A DNA stretch of 64,000 bases from Limimaricola cinnabarinus LL-001. GTDB taxonomy: Bacteria; Pseudomonadota; Alphaproteobacteria; Rhodobacterales; Rhodobacteraceae. Position 1 is the first letter of the stretch. Every line of letters begins with the position of its first letter. Shown piece after piece: positions 10,258-20,464 of this stretch. The notes beneath the pieces are model-generated. The model had not been told where the DNA came from. It made no database searches and worked only from the letters and a program-made list of their open reading frames with translations. A program made the translations under genes and the position numbers. The stretch is from contig NZ_BATB01000009.1 in NCBI RefSeq assembly GCF_000466965.1, positions 25,883 through 89,882 of the forward strand, written 5' to 3'.

Positions 10258-10273
10258 GGGGGCAGCGACCCCC
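10258..10273 (-). terminator. possible hairpin terminator after the DUF599 gene
   Basis: Inverted repeat GGGGG/CCCCC with a 6-base loop, directly after the DUF599 stop on the minus strand. There is no T-run, but the GAGTATTT motif follows about 20 bases later. Confidence 0.4.
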
Positions 10274-10966
10274 TCAGACCCCGTTCGCGAGAACCGCGCG
10301 CGGCACGGAGGCGAACTCCCGGCTCCACAGCAGCCAAAGTACCGCGACCATGGCCACGACCAGCGCCCATGACCCCAATAGCCAAGCCAATGCACCCAGC
10401 GAGAAATACATTGCCCTCAGCCCGCGATTGAAGTTCCAGGCCGCGCGGATGTTCAACTCCGCCGCCTGCATGGCGCGCGGCAGCGCGCGCGCGTCGTCGG
10501 CGGCATTGGGAACCGAGGCCATCAGCACCGAGCAGTAACCGAAGATCCGGTGCGCCCAGACGAACTTCAGGAAGGCATGCGTCAGCAAGAGCGCCACCGG
10601 CAGCAGCTTGATCTGCCACAGCACCGCCGGTTGCCGCCCCTGTCCCAGCCCTTCGGCCACCCCTTGCAACGGCTCGGTGTTGCCGATGAGGGCGAGCACG
10701 CCGCCCACGGCGAGAAGACAGGTCGAGGCGAAGAACGATGTGCCCTGCCGCAGGCTGCCCATGATCGTCGCGTCGAAGATCCGGTTTCCCCTCTGCACGA
10801 ATTCGCGCATCCATTCGCGCCGATGCTCGGCCATCAGCACGGTCACAGAGGGCCGTCGTCCGGGATGCTCGATGCGCCAGCCGATGCCCCAATAGCCCAG
10901 CAGCAGCAAAAGCAGCCCGGCGGCGTCGACAAGGGAAAGATGCGGCAGGCTGGCAAGCGGATCCAT
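10274..10966 (-). CDS. DUF599 family integral membrane protein
   Basis: A 230-residue membrane protein with about four hydrophobic segments: LVDAAGLLLLLLGYWGIGW at the N-terminus, STCLLAVGGVLALIG, IKLLPVALLLTHAFLKFVWA, and a C-terminal pair with LLGSWALVVAMVAVLWLLW. The conserved DUF599 features HRIFGY and AAWNFNRGLRAMYFSLGALAW are present. Function unknown in the family. The ATG at 10966 is preferred over an upstream GTG because AGGG lies 8 bases before it. The gene is convergent with the MoxR module. Confidence 0.85.
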   Translation of the reverse strand: MDPLASLPHLSLVDAAGLLLLLLGYWGIGWRIEHPGRRPSVTVLMAEHRREWMREFVQRGNRIFDATIMGSLRQGTSFFASTCLLAVGGVLALIGNTEPLQGVAEGLGQGRQPAVLWQIKLLPVALLLTHAFLKFVWAHRIFGYCSVLMASVPNAADDARALPRAMQAAELNIRAAWNFNRGLRAMYFSLGALAWLLGSWALVVAMVAVLWLLWSREFASVPRAVLANGV

Positions 10967-11070
10967 GCCCGGCACCCTAGCGGCGCTTCGCCGCGCTTGC
11001 CATGGGGGCGCTTTGGTTATATTTCCTTACCAATCCCGCGTGAGGCCCTTGCGGGCAGGAGGAGCGACCC

Positions 11071-12501
11071 ATGCAGATGCCATCCCCAGATGCCCGCGTC
11101 ATGGCGAAGAAGGCGCAGGTCGTCGCACGGCTCACCGAAGCGTTGGGCGATCGTGGCGTGATCTACGACCCCGCCGAGACCCGCGCCTACGAGTGCGATG
11201 CGCTCACCGCCTATCGCTGCCCGCCGCTTTGCGTGGTGCTGCCCGCCACGACCGAGGAAGTCTCGGCGGCGCTCAGGATCTGTCACGAGGAAAACGTGCC
11301 TGTCGTGCCGCGCGGCTCCGGTACTTCGCTTGCGGGCGGCGCGCTGCCGACCGCAGATTCGGTGATCCTCGGCGTGTCGCGGATGAATCGGGTGCTCGAG
11401 ACCGACACGGCGGATCGGATCATCCGGGTCCAGACCGGGCGCACCAATCTGAGCGTCACGGGCGCGGTCGAGGAACTGGGTTTCTTCTATGCCCCTGACC
11501 CGTCGAGCCAGCTCGCCTGCGCCATCGCGGGCAACATCGCGATGAATTCGGGCGGCGCGCATTGCCTGAAATACGGGGTGACGACCAACAACCTGCTTGG
11601 TGTGACCATGGTGCAGATGGACGGCACGGTGATCGAGATCGGCGGCGCTTACATGGATGCGGCCGGGCTCGACCTTCTGGGCGTGATCTGCGGCTCCGAG
11701 GGCCAGCTCGGCGTCGTGACCGAGGCGACGCTGCGCATCCTGCCCAAGCCCGAGGGCGCGCTTCCCGTCCTCATGGGATATGACAGCGCCGAGGCCGCGG
11801 GTGCCTGCGTGGCCGACATCATCGAGGCGGGCGTGCTACCGGTGGCGATCGAATACATGGACCGCCCCTGCATCCGCGCCTGCGAGGCCTTCGCCCAGGC
11901 GGGCTACCCCGATTGCGAGGCGCTCTTGATCGTCGAGGTCGAGGGGTCGGCCGACGAGATCAACCACCAGCTCGAGACGATCCTGAAGATCGCCCGCGAC
12001 CACGACCCCGTGGAGATCCGCGCGGCGCAGGACGCCGACGAGGCGGCGCGGATCTGGCTCGGGCGCAAATCGGCCTTCGGCGCGATGGGCCAGATCAACG
12101 ACTACATGTGCCTCGACGGCACGATCCCGGTTTCGGCCCTTCCCGAGGTTCTCAAGCGCATCGGTGAGCTGAGCGACCAGTACGGCCTCGGCGTCGCCAA
12201 CGTGTTCCACGCCGGCGACGGTAACATGCATCCGCTGATCCTGTTCGACGCGAACAAGGAGGGCGATCTGGAGAAATGCGAGGAGATGGGCGCCGATATC
12301 TTGCGGCTTTGCGTCGAGGTCGGCGGCTGCCTCACCGGCGAGCACGGTGTCGGCGTGGAAAAGCGCGACCTGATGACGGTGCAGTTCGAACCGCAGGATC
12401 TTGAGGCACAGATGAAGGTGAAGGACGTGTTCGACCCCAAATGGCTCCTGAACCCCGCCAAGGTCTTCCCGCTCGCGGTCAGCGAAGGACGCCGGGCATG
12501 A
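11071..12501 (+). CDS. glcD: glycolate oxidase subunit GlcD (FAD-linked)
   Basis: A 476-residue FAD-binding oxidoreductase of the VAO/PCMH fold that oxidises glycolate to glyoxylate as part of the membrane-associated GlcDEF complex. The FAD-binding loops are RGSGTSLAGGALP near residue 88 and ICGSEGQLGVVTEA near 207. The C-terminal domain has HAGDGNMHPL and GEHGVGVEKR, typical of this family. A strong Shine-Dalgarno (AGGAGGAG) precedes the ATG. glcE begins four bases before the GlcD stop, and glcF follows, so the three form one operon. Confidence 0.93.
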   Translation: MQMPSPDARVMAKKAQVVARLTEALGDRGVIYDPAETRAYECDALTAYRCPPLCVVLPATTEEVSAALRICHEENVPVVPRGSGTSLAGGALPTADSVILGVSRMNRVLETDTADRIIRVQTGRTNLSVTGAVEELGFFYAPDPSSQLACAIAGNIAMNSGGAHCLKYGVTTNNLLGVTMVQMDGTVIEIGGAYMDAAGLDLLGVICGSEGQLGVVTEATLRILPKPEGALPVLMGYDSAEAAGACVADIIEAGVLPVAIEYMDRPCIRACEAFAQAGYPDCEALLIVEVEGSADEINHQLETILKIARDHDPVEIRAAQDADEAARIWLGRKSAFGAMGQINDYMCLDGTIPVSALPEVLKRIGELSDQYGLGVANVFHAGDGNMHPLILFDANKEGDLEKCEEMGADILRLCVEVGGCLTGEHGVGVEKRDLMTVQFEPQDLEAQMKVKDVFDPKWLLNPAKVFPLAVSEGRRA

Positions 12502-13606
12502 TCCGCCCCGGCTCCGAGGCCGAGCTGGCCGAGGCGGTGCGCGATGCGTCCGGCCCTCTCTCCGTGCGCGGCGGCGGCACGCGCGGCCTCCTACCCGAGG
12601 GCACGCCGCTCACGACCTCCGGGCTGAGCGGCATCGTGCTGCACGACCCGGCGGCGCTGACGCTGGTGGCGCTGGCCGGCACGCCGGTCGAGGAGATCGA
12701 CGCGACGCTGGCGCGTGCGAACCAGCGGCTCGCCTTCGAGCCCATGGACCACCGCGCGCTTCTGGGCACCAAGGGCACGCCGACCATCGGCGGCGTGGTG
12801 GCGGCCAACGTGTCGGGCCCGCGCCGGATGCAGGTGGGGGCGGCACGCGATCACCTGCTCGGGCTGCGCTTCGTCGATGGCGAAGGCACCATCGTCAAGA
12901 ATGGCGGCCGGGTGATGAAGAACGTCACCGGCTACGACCTCGCCCGACTTCTGGCGGGGAGCCGTGGCGCGCTGGGCGTGATCACCGAGGTCGCGCTCAA
13001 GGTGCTGCCCGGCACCGAGACCACGGCGAACCTTGTGATCCACGGCCTCGACGACGCGACGGCGGTGCGCGCGATGTCGGACGCGCTGGGCACGCCCTTC
13101 GAGGTGTCTGGTGCCGCGCATGATCCCCATGCCCCGGACGGGCCGCGCACCGAGCTTCGGCTCGAAGGCTTCGGCGCTTCGGTCGCGTATCGTTGCCAAG
13201 CGCTGGCCGAGCGGCTCAAGGCCCATGGGTCGTGGGAAACCGAGACCGACCGCGACGCGGTGCGCGCGCATTGGCGCGGCATTCGCGATGCGGCGCGTTC
13301 CACGGGCGGACGGGCGATGTCTGGCGCGTCTCGGTGCGTCCAAGCGAGGCGGCCGCCCTCGTGGCGCGGGCCGGGGCCACGCAGGCCTTCTATGATTGGG
13401 GCGGCGGGCTGGTGTGGCTGCGCATGCCGGAGGGAGACGACCTGCGCGCGCGGCTGGGCCGCTATGATGGCCACGCCACGCTGGTCCGCGCGGCCCCCGA
13501 GATCCACGCCGCATTGCAGACGTCGCAGCCCGAGCCTCCGGCGTTGCAGCGCCTGACCCGTGGCCTGCGCGCCAGGTTCGACCCGCGCGGCATCCTCGCC
13601 GCCTGA
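12498..13606 (+). CDS. glcE: glycolate oxidase subunit GlcE (frameshifted in this sequence)
   Basis: FAD-binding subunit of glycolate oxidase, about 369 residues once one base is restored near 13296 (a CC read as C, giving HGRTGDVWRVSV in frame). The N-terminus shows VRGGGTRGLLPEG and the FAD segment GTKGTPTIGGVVAANVSGPRR. The centre has VKNGGRVMKNVTGYDLARLL, and the C-terminus ends in the family-typical LRARFDPRGILAA. GlcE works with GlcD and GlcF in oxidising glycolate. The ATG overlaps the glcD stop (ATGA type). The break is probably a sequencing error because both halves are well conserved. Confidence 0.9.
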
Positions 13607-13653
13607 AACAGCCCGACACCGCCTGACCCGGCACCGACCCGGACGGAGATCCC

Positions 13654-14943
<1,290 letters not shown>

Positions 14944-15024
14944 TTGCCCTTTGAAGCCGATCCGCGGTGCCCTAGTCTTATTCTGAGGTCGCGCGATCCC
15001 CGCCGACCGCCCGAAGGGGGGCAG

Positions 15025-15843
15025 ATGAGGCAGGCCATCGCGGTTGCCCTTTTGGTGCTGGTGGCCCTGTCGCTGCCGGTGCGCGCGGATCGGCACGATC
15101 TCATCGAGATGGTGACGGGTGACGACGCGCGCGGCTGGGAGGCCGTGGGCCGTCTCGACCTCGGGGGGCGCGGGTTCTGCACCGGTGCGCTGATCGCGCC
15201 CGATCTCGTGCTCACCGCCGCGCATTGTCTCTATGACCGCGACAGCGGTGATCGCATCGACCCCACCGAAATCGAGTTCAAGGCCGGGATGCGCGGCGGT
15301 CGCGCACTGGCCTATCGCGGCATCCGCCGCGCGCTGACGCCCGAGGGCTATGCCTTCGTCGGCACCGGCTCGGGCGCAGCGAGCGCCGAGGACGTGGCGC
15401 TTTTGGAACTGGCGCAACCGATCCGTTCGGCGCGCATCATTCCGTTTGAAACCGTGACCGGCGTCTCGGCAGGGGCGCAGGTGGGCGTCGTCTCCTATGC
15501 GCATGACCGGGCCGAGGCGCCGTCGCTGCAGCAGACCTGTGACGTGCTGGGTGAGGAGAATGGGCTTCTGGTCATGGGGTGCGACGTGGATTACGGCTCC
15601 TCCGGCTCGCCGGTCTTCAGCTTTGAAGGAGGCGAGACGCGGATCGTTTCGGTGGTGTCGGCCAAGGCCGAAATGGATGGCAGGAACGTGGCCATCGGTG
15701 TCGCCCTTGATCGTCCCCTGCCCGACCTGCGCGCCCGCATGGCCACCGGCACCGGCGCCTTCGGCGGGCTGTCGACGGGGCAGGTCCGAGTCGTCGGCGC
15801 CGGACAGAGAACCGAGATCGGGGCGCGGTTCGTCCGCCCCTGA
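15025..15843 (+). CDS. secreted trypsin-like serine protease
   Basis: A 272-residue S1-family protease. A signal peptide (MRQAIAVALLVLVALSLPVRA) is followed by a chymotrypsin fold with all three catalytic residues: His in LTAAHCLYD near residue 70, Asp in EDVALLEL near 128, and Ser in DYGSSGSPVF near 195. Cysteines near the active sites could form disulfides, fitting a periplasmic or secreted location. The substrate is unknown; quality control of envelope proteins is one option. The start follows GGGGGG-rich sequence and gives a clean signal peptide. It is on the same strand as hsp20 but separated by that gene's regulatory leader. Confidence 0.85.
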   Translation: MRQAIAVALLVLVALSLPVRADRHDLIEMVTGDDARGWEAVGRLDLGGRGFCTGALIAPDLVLTAAHCLYDRDSGDRIDPTEIEFKAGMRGGRALAYRGIRRALTPEGYAFVGTGSGAASAEDVALLELAQPIRSARIIPFETVTGVSAGAQVGVVSYAHDRAEAPSLQQTCDVLGEENGLLVMGCDVDYGSSGSPVFSFEGGETRIVSVVSAKAEMDGRNVAIGVALDRPLPDLRARMATGTGAFGGLSTGQVRVVGAGQRTEIGARFVRP

Positions 15844-15860
15844 GATCCGATACCAAGGAT

Positions 15861-15890
15861 CTTGAAACCCTGAAAATCCCCACCCACATT
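15861..15890 (+). promoter_or_regulatory. candidate heat-shock sigma-32 (RpoH) promoter for hsp20
   Basis: CTTGAAA at 15861-15867 is a perfect RpoH -35 box. CCCACATT at 15883-15890, after a 15-base spacer, resembles the RpoH -10 (CCCCATnT). It lies about 100 bases before the hsp20 start, with the leader structures between. Confidence 0.55.
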
Positions 15891-15897
15891 GCAATCA

Positions 15898-15979
15898 CGG
15901 AGCGCCACACCGGGCTCCGGATGCCCGGCCTGTCCCATGATGGGAAGGCCATCACGACGTTATCGCTTGAGATAAAGGA
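15898..15979 (+). promoter_or_regulatory. ROSE-like RNA thermometer in the hsp20 leader
   Basis: Three successive hairpins can form in the leader: CGGAGC/GCTCCG (15898-15919), GGCCT-TCCCA/TGGGA-AGGCC (15927-15950), and a last one in which TCGCT (15963-15967) pairs with the Shine-Dalgarno AGGA (15976-15979) with one bulged G. A UYGCU stretch masking AGGA through a bulged G is the defining feature of ROSE elements, which melt at high temperature to allow translation of small heat-shock proteins. Confidence 0.65.
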
Positions 15980-15987
15980 TGACCGAC

Positions 15988-16458
15988 ATGCGTAATTTCG
16001 ACCTTGCTCCGCTCTACCGTGCCACCGTGGGTTTCGATCAGGTTGCCGACCTGATGGACCGCGCGCTCGCCGGGGAACCGACCCAGAACAACTACCCCCC
16101 CTACAACATCGAGAAGACGGATGAGAGCGGCTGGCGCATCTCGATCGCCGTCGCCGGTTTCGGGGCCGACGACCTCGCCGTGGAGGTTCGCGAAAACACG
16201 CTCATCGTCACCGCCCGAAAGGCCGAGGACGATGCCGAAGGCCGCACCTTCCTGCATCGCGGCATCGCCACGCGCGCCTTCGAGCGGCGCTTTCACCTCG
16301 CCGATCACGTGCGGGTCACGGGGGCCAGCCATCTCGACGGCATGCTGCATATCGACCTCGTGCGCGAAGTGCCCGAGGCGCTCAAGCCGCGCCGCATCGA
16401 GATCGCGAGCCAGAAGCCGCAGGACGCCAATCTCATCGAGGAAAAGGCGGTCAACTGA
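15988..16458 (+). CDS. Hsp20-family small heat-shock protein (IbpA-like)
   Basis: A 156-residue small heat-shock chaperone that binds unfolding proteins in the cytoplasm and holds them for refolding by DnaK/ClpB. It begins MRNFDLAPLYRATVGFD, the usual opening of IbpA-type Hsp20s. It has an alpha-crystallin domain from about residue 35 to 135, including RISIAVAGF and the RRFHLADHVRVTGASHLDGML strand region. I chose the ATG at 15988, not the one nine bases upstream, because AGGA then sits 8 bases before it; the upstream ATG would overlap its own ribosome site. It is preceded by an RpoH-like promoter and a ROSE-like thermometer and followed by a terminator. Confidence 0.92.
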   Translation: MRNFDLAPLYRATVGFDQVADLMDRALAGEPTQNNYPPYNIEKTDESGWRISIAVAGFGADDLAVEVRENTLIVTARKAEDDAEGRTFLHRGIATRAFERRFHLADHVRVTGASHLDGMLHIDLVREVPEALKPRRIEIASQKPQDANLIEEKAVN

Positions 16459-16525
16459 TACGACCGGAACTCCAGCCGGTCGTGCATGACGCGACCAGCC
16501 GGTGAGGCGACGGTCGTGGCATGCG

Positions 16526-16557
16526 AAGGCGCGGGTCCGAAAGGGCCCGCGCCTTTC
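16526..16557 (+). terminator. intrinsic terminator of hsp20
   Basis: A 10-bp stem (AAGGCGCGGG with CCCGCGCCTT) closed by a short loop, running into TTTCT on the plus strand. Confidence 0.85.
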
Positions 16558-16647
16558 TGTCGTCTCGCTTTGCAAAGACGAGAGGGTCGATGCTCCCACG
16601 ACAAGGGCGGCCCGAAGGACCGCCCCCATCAGACGTCTGACGGTCCT

Positions 16648-17142
16648 TCAGAACCGCAACGTGTAGTTGTCGCCCACATCCGGCTTGGCTTCGCGCACGG
16701 CCTTGGCCTTGGCGATCTGAAACAGGAAAGCCGCCGAGCTGGTGGTAGTGGTCCAGACCTCGGCCTCGCGCAGGCGCAAGCAAAGCAGGCGCACGTCCGG
16801 ATCGTTGCGCCCGTCGTCGAACCAACTCGCCGCGACGGCGTTCCAGACCTCATCGAGCTTGGCCTTGTCGTGGCTCAGTTCCAACGTGCCATGGGCATGG
16901 GCATAAAGCCCGTGCTTGTCCGAGGAAACCGAGAACAGCGCGTCGCGCGGGCTCGTCTCGACGGCGTTGGTCAACTCCTCGCCATGCGCGGCGATGAACC
17001 ACAGGCAGCCCGTCTCGTGATCCACGTGATGGCTCATCGGTACGAGGCGGTCGGTGCCCTTGATGCCCACCATGCCAGCGCGCAGATCGGCGAGCCGATC
17101 CCAGAACATCCGCACCCGTTCTTCGTTGCTATGCTCGCTCAT
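16648..17142 (-). CDS. pyridoxamine 5'-phosphate oxidase-like general stress protein
   Basis: A 164-residue split-barrel FMN-binding protein of the general-stress-protein-26 type. Family landmarks are RMFWDRLADLRAGMVGIKG, the strand region LWFIAAHGEELT, and the C-terminal VRLLCLRLREAEVW segment. Such proteins bind flavin or related cofactors and are often stress-induced, but the reaction is not known. The ATG at 17142 has GGAGCG about 8 bases upstream and is preferred over an upstream TTG. A GGAAC-N16-CGTT promoter motif lies 58-83 bases upstream on the same strand, in the gap after polA, fitting control by a general-stress sigma factor. Confidence 0.85.
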   Translation of the reverse strand: MSEHSNEERVRMFWDRLADLRAGMVGIKGTDRLVPMSHHVDHETGCLWFIAAHGEELTNAVETSPRDALFSVSSDKHGLYAHAHGTLELSHDKAKLDEVWNAVAASWFDDGRNDPDVRLLCLRLREAEVWTTTTSSAAFLFQIAKAKAVREAKPDVGDNYTLRF

Positions 17143-17199
17143 ATGTCGCTCCAATCCCAGCGCGGGCAGCCACGATGCCGCCGCCCGCTTCGGGGATGC

Positions 17200-17224
17200 A
17201 ACGATGCGCGCCGGGTGCGGTTCC
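17200..17224 (-). promoter_or_regulatory. EcfG-type general-stress promoter before the stress flavoprotein gene
   Basis: On the minus strand GGAAC (17220-17224) is followed by 16 bases and CGTT (17200-17203), an exact match to the GGAAC-N16/17-CGTT pattern known for alphaproteobacterial EcfG sigma factors. It points at the gene starting at 17142. Confidence 0.6.
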
Positions 17225-17225
17225 G

Positions 17226-20021
17226 TCAGTGGGCGAGCGCCCAGTTCGGCCCCTGCCCGGCCTCGGCGGCGAGATGCACGTCGAGATGCACCGCCGGGTC
17301 CGGGGCCCCTTCCATTACCTCGCGCGCGATCGGGATCAGCTTCTCGGCCTCGGCCTCGTCCACCTCGAACAGCAATTCGTCATGCACCTGCAGCAGCATC
17401 CGCGCCGAGGGCACGCTCGCGATGGCGTCGTCCATGCGGATCATCGCGCGGCGAATGATGTCGGCCGCCGTGCCCTGGATCGGCGCGTTGATCGCCGCGC
17501 GCTTGGCAAAGCCGGCACCCGGCCCCTTGGCGTTGATTTCGGGCGTGTTGATACGCCGCCCGAACAACGTCTGCACATAGCCGTTGGCCTTCGCGAAGGC
17601 CGTGGTCTCGTCCATGTAGGTGCGGATGCCGGGGAAGCGTTCGAAGTAGCGGTCGATGAAGCCCTGCGCCTGATCGCGCGGAATGCGCAGGTTGCGCGCG
17701 AGACCGAAGCCCGAGATGCCGTAGATGACGCCGAAGTTGATCGCCTTGGCCTGCCGCCGGATCTCGGGCGTCATCTCATCCAGTGGCACGTTGAACATCT
17801 CGGACGCGGTGGCGGCGTGGATGTCCTGCCCCTCGCGGAACGCCTGCTTCAACTCCTCGATCCCGGCCATGTGGGCAAGGATGCGCAGCTCGATCTGGGA
17901 ATAGTCGAGCGAGACGAGAATGCGCCCCGAAGGTGCAACGAAAGCCTCGCGGATACGGCGGCCTTCCTCGGTGCGGATCGGGATGTTCTGCAGGTTCGGA
18001 TCGGTCGAGGCGAGACGACCGGTGTTCGCGCCTGCGATGGAATACGAGGTATGCACCCGCCCCGTTTCGGGATGAATATGCTCCTGCAGGCTGTCGGTAT
18101 AAGTCGATTTCAGCTTGGAGATCTGCCGCCAGTCAAGCACGAGGCGCGGCAGCTCGTGCTCGGTGGCGAGGTCTTCGAGGATGTCCGCCCCCGTCGCATA
18201 AGCCCCGGTCTTGCCCTTCTTGCCACCCGGAAGCGACAGATCGTCGAACAGGATCTCGCCGAGCTGCTTGGGCGAGCCGACGTTGAAGGGCCGCCCGGCC
18301 TTGGCATGGATCTCGGCCTCGAGCCCCGCCATCTTCTGCGCGAAGGCGTTGGACATGCGCGACAGCACTTCGCGGTCGACCTGCACGCCCGCCCGCTCCA
18401 TCCGCGCCAGCACCGGCACCAGCGGGCGCTCCAACGTCTCGTAGACGGTGGTGACGCGGTTGCGATGCAACTCGGGCTTGAACCGTTTCCACAGGCGCAG
18501 CGTGATGTCGGCGTCTTCCGCGGCGTATTTCACTGCCTCGTCGATGCCGACCCGGTTGAAGGTCACGGCGGATTTGCCGGTGCCGATCACCTGCTTGATC
18601 GGGATAGGCAGATGGTCGAGATAGCGTTCGCTGAGCGTGTCCATGCCGTGATTGTGCAGCCCGGCATGCATCGCGTAGCTGAGCAGCATCGTATCGTCGA
18701 AGGGCGCCACGTCGATCCCGAGACCCGCAAAAATCTTCATGTCGTACTTCATGTTCTGGCCGATCTTGAGGATCGAGGCGTCCTCCAGCACCGGCTTGAG
18801 CATTGCCAGCGCCTCCTCCATCGGCATCTGACCCTCGCAGAGCTTCTCGCCGCCGAAGAGATCATCGCCGCCCTCGCTGTGGCACAGCGGGATGTAGCAG
18901 GCATGGCCCGGCGTCAGCGCCAGCGAGACGCCGACCAGCTCGGCACGCATCTCGTCGAGGCTGGTGGTCTCGGTGTCGACCGCGACATGGCCCAGTTCGT
19001 GGATCGCGTCGATCCAGACCTGCAGCTCCTCGCGCGTCGTCACTTTCTGATAGCTGGCGTGATCGAAGGGCACCTCCGGCTCAGGCTCCGCGCTTTCGGT
19101 CGCCGCCACTTCGGGCACCACCGGCGGCTCGGTCCCGAGCTTTTCGGCGACACGGCGGGTTATGGTGCGGAACTCCATCTCGGCCAGGAACGCCAGTAGC
19201 GTCTCGGGGTCCGGATCGCGGATCTCGAGATCGTCGAGCGTGAAATCGAGCGGGCAATCGCAATCGAGCGCCACAAGCTGCTTCGACAGCCGGATCTGCT
19301 TTTCGTGATCGATCAGGGTCTGGCGCCGCTTGGGCTGCTTGATCTCGCCCGCGCGCTCCAGAAGCGTGTCGAGATCGCCGAATTCGTTGATCAGGAGCGC
19401 CGCCGTCTTGATGCCGATGCCGGGCGCGCCCGGCACGTTGTCCACCGAATCGCCTGCGAGCGCCTGCACGTCGACGACGCGGTCGGGCCAGACGCCGAAC
19501 TTCTCGAACACGCCGTCGCGGTCGATGCGGCGGTTCTTCATCGGGTCGAGCATCTCGACCCCGTCGCCGACGAGCTGCATCAGGTCCTTGTCCGACGAGA
19601 TGATCGTCACCCGCCCGCCCGCATCGCGCGCCTGACACGACAGCGCGGCGATGATGTCGTCGGCCTCGAAGCCTTCCTTCTCCTTGCAGGCGATGTTGAA
19701 CGCTTCGGTGGCGGTACGCGTCAGCGGGATCTGCGGCCGCAGATCCTCGGGCATCGCCTCGCGGTTGGCCTTGTAGAGGTCATAGAGATCGTTGCGGAAA
19801 GTGTGGCTGCCCTTGTCGAAGATCACCGCGACATGGGTGGCGGCGTCGGGGCCGGTGTTGCCGTCGATATAGCGCTGCAGCATGTTGACGAAGCCCGACA
19901 CCGCGCCCACGGGTAGCCCGTCGGACTTGCGCGTCAGCGGTGGCAGCGCGTGGTAGGCGCGGAAGATGAAGGCCGAGCCGTCGATCAGGTGCAGGTGGCA
20001 CCCCTTGCCGAATTGCGTCAT
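17226..20021 (-). CDS. polA: DNA polymerase I
   Basis: A 931-residue repair and Okazaki-fragment polymerase. The N-terminal 5'-3' exonuclease (about 1-290) has HLIDGSAFIFRAYHA and ISSDKDLMQLV. The 3'-5' proofreading domain (about 330-540) keeps its metal-binding motif VAVDTETTSLD and YAAEDADITLRLW, so it should be active. The polymerase domain (about 560-931) has motif A SLDYSQIELRILAHM, motif B RRQAKAINFGVIYG and motif C LLQVHDELLFEV. Length and motif order are normal. The ATG is preceded by GAGGGGACGCGGGC. The next gene on the same strand, a small zinc-finger gene, is upstream by about 95 bases. Confidence 0.97.
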   Translation of the reverse strand: MTQFGKGCHLHLIDGSAFIFRAYHALPPLTRKSDGLPVGAVSGFVNMLQRYIDGNTGPDAATHVAVIFDKGSHTFRNDLYDLYKANREAMPEDLRPQIPLTRTATEAFNIACKEKEGFEADDIIAALSCQARDAGGRVTIISSDKDLMQLVGDGVEMLDPMKNRRIDRDGVFEKFGVWPDRVVDVQALAGDSVDNVPGAPGIGIKTAALLINEFGDLDTLLERAGEIKQPKRRQTLIDHEKQIRLSKQLVALDCDCPLDFTLDDLEIRDPDPETLLAFLAEMEFRTITRRVAEKLGTEPPVVPEVAATESAEPEPEVPFDHASYQKVTTREELQVWIDAIHELGHVAVDTETTSLDEMRAELVGVSLALTPGHACYIPLCHSEGGDDLFGGEKLCEGQMPMEEALAMLKPVLEDASILKIGQNMKYDMKIFAGLGIDVAPFDDTMLLSYAMHAGLHNHGMDTLSERYLDHLPIPIKQVIGTGKSAVTFNRVGIDEAVKYAAEDADITLRLWKRFKPELHRNRVTTVYETLERPLVPVLARMERAGVQVDREVLSRMSNAFAQKMAGLEAEIHAKAGRPFNVGSPKQLGEILFDDLSLPGGKKGKTGAYATGADILEDLATEHELPRLVLDWRQISKLKSTYTDSLQEHIHPETGRVHTSYSIAGANTGRLASTDPNLQNIPIRTEEGRRIREAFVAPSGRILVSLDYSQIELRILAHMAGIEELKQAFREGQDIHAATASEMFNVPLDEMTPEIRRQAKAINFGVIYGISGFGLARNLRIPRDQAQGFIDRYFERFPGIRTYMDETTAFAKANGYVQTLFGRRINTPEINAKGPGAGFAKRAAINAPIQGTAADIIRRAMIRMDDAIASVPSARMLLQVHDELLFEVDEAEAEKLIPIAREVMEGAPDPAVHLDVHLAAEAGQGPNWALAH

Positions 20022-20115
20022 GCCCGCGTCCCCTCTTGCGATGTCGCGTGTCTGTCTAGCCGAAACCCCGGAAGGTTTCGGAGAAGATTCTTCGATGATG
20101 CCGGGAAAGCCCGCC

Positions 20116-20358
20116 TCAGCGGGTCTCGTTCTCCTGCCCCGAACGGTCCTGACCGCGGGTGATCTCCTCGAGCCCTTCGGCGCCCTTTTCCGCGTATTCG
20201 CGGTGTATGTAGCGCGCGTCGCAATAGGAGCAGTCGACCCAGCCGGTGTCGTGCGGGATCATCAGCCATACGCGCGGATGGCCCAGCCCCGCGCTGCCGC
20301 CGTCGCAGGCGATGCGCCAGGTGTCGACGATCTTGGTCTCGGGCGCGGGAAGTGTCAT
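20116..20358 (-). CDS. CHCC zinc-finger protein, NDUFS6-like
   Basis: An 80-residue protein with the zf-CHCC arrangement: a first Cys in RIACDGG, His in GHPRVWL, and the pair CSYCDARY, a likely single zinc site. This domain is shared with mitochondrial complex I subunit NDUFS6 and with small alphaproteobacterial proteins that associate with complex I. No nuo gene is nearby. The C-terminal tail is charged and probably disordered. Assignment to complex I rests on family knowledge, not on context here. Confidence 0.8.
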   Translation of the reverse strand: MTLPAPETKIVDTWRIACDGGSAGLGHPRVWLMIPHDTGWVDCSYCDARYIHREYAEKGAEGLEEITRGQDRSGQENETR

Positions 20359-20464
20359 GAGGGGCCTTGCCTTGCTAACGGGAGCGGCCGGGCATGGACC
20401 CGGCCCTGATCGGACTACATTCTAGCCGCCCCACCCGCAGGGACAAGACGCGAAAGGACGCATC

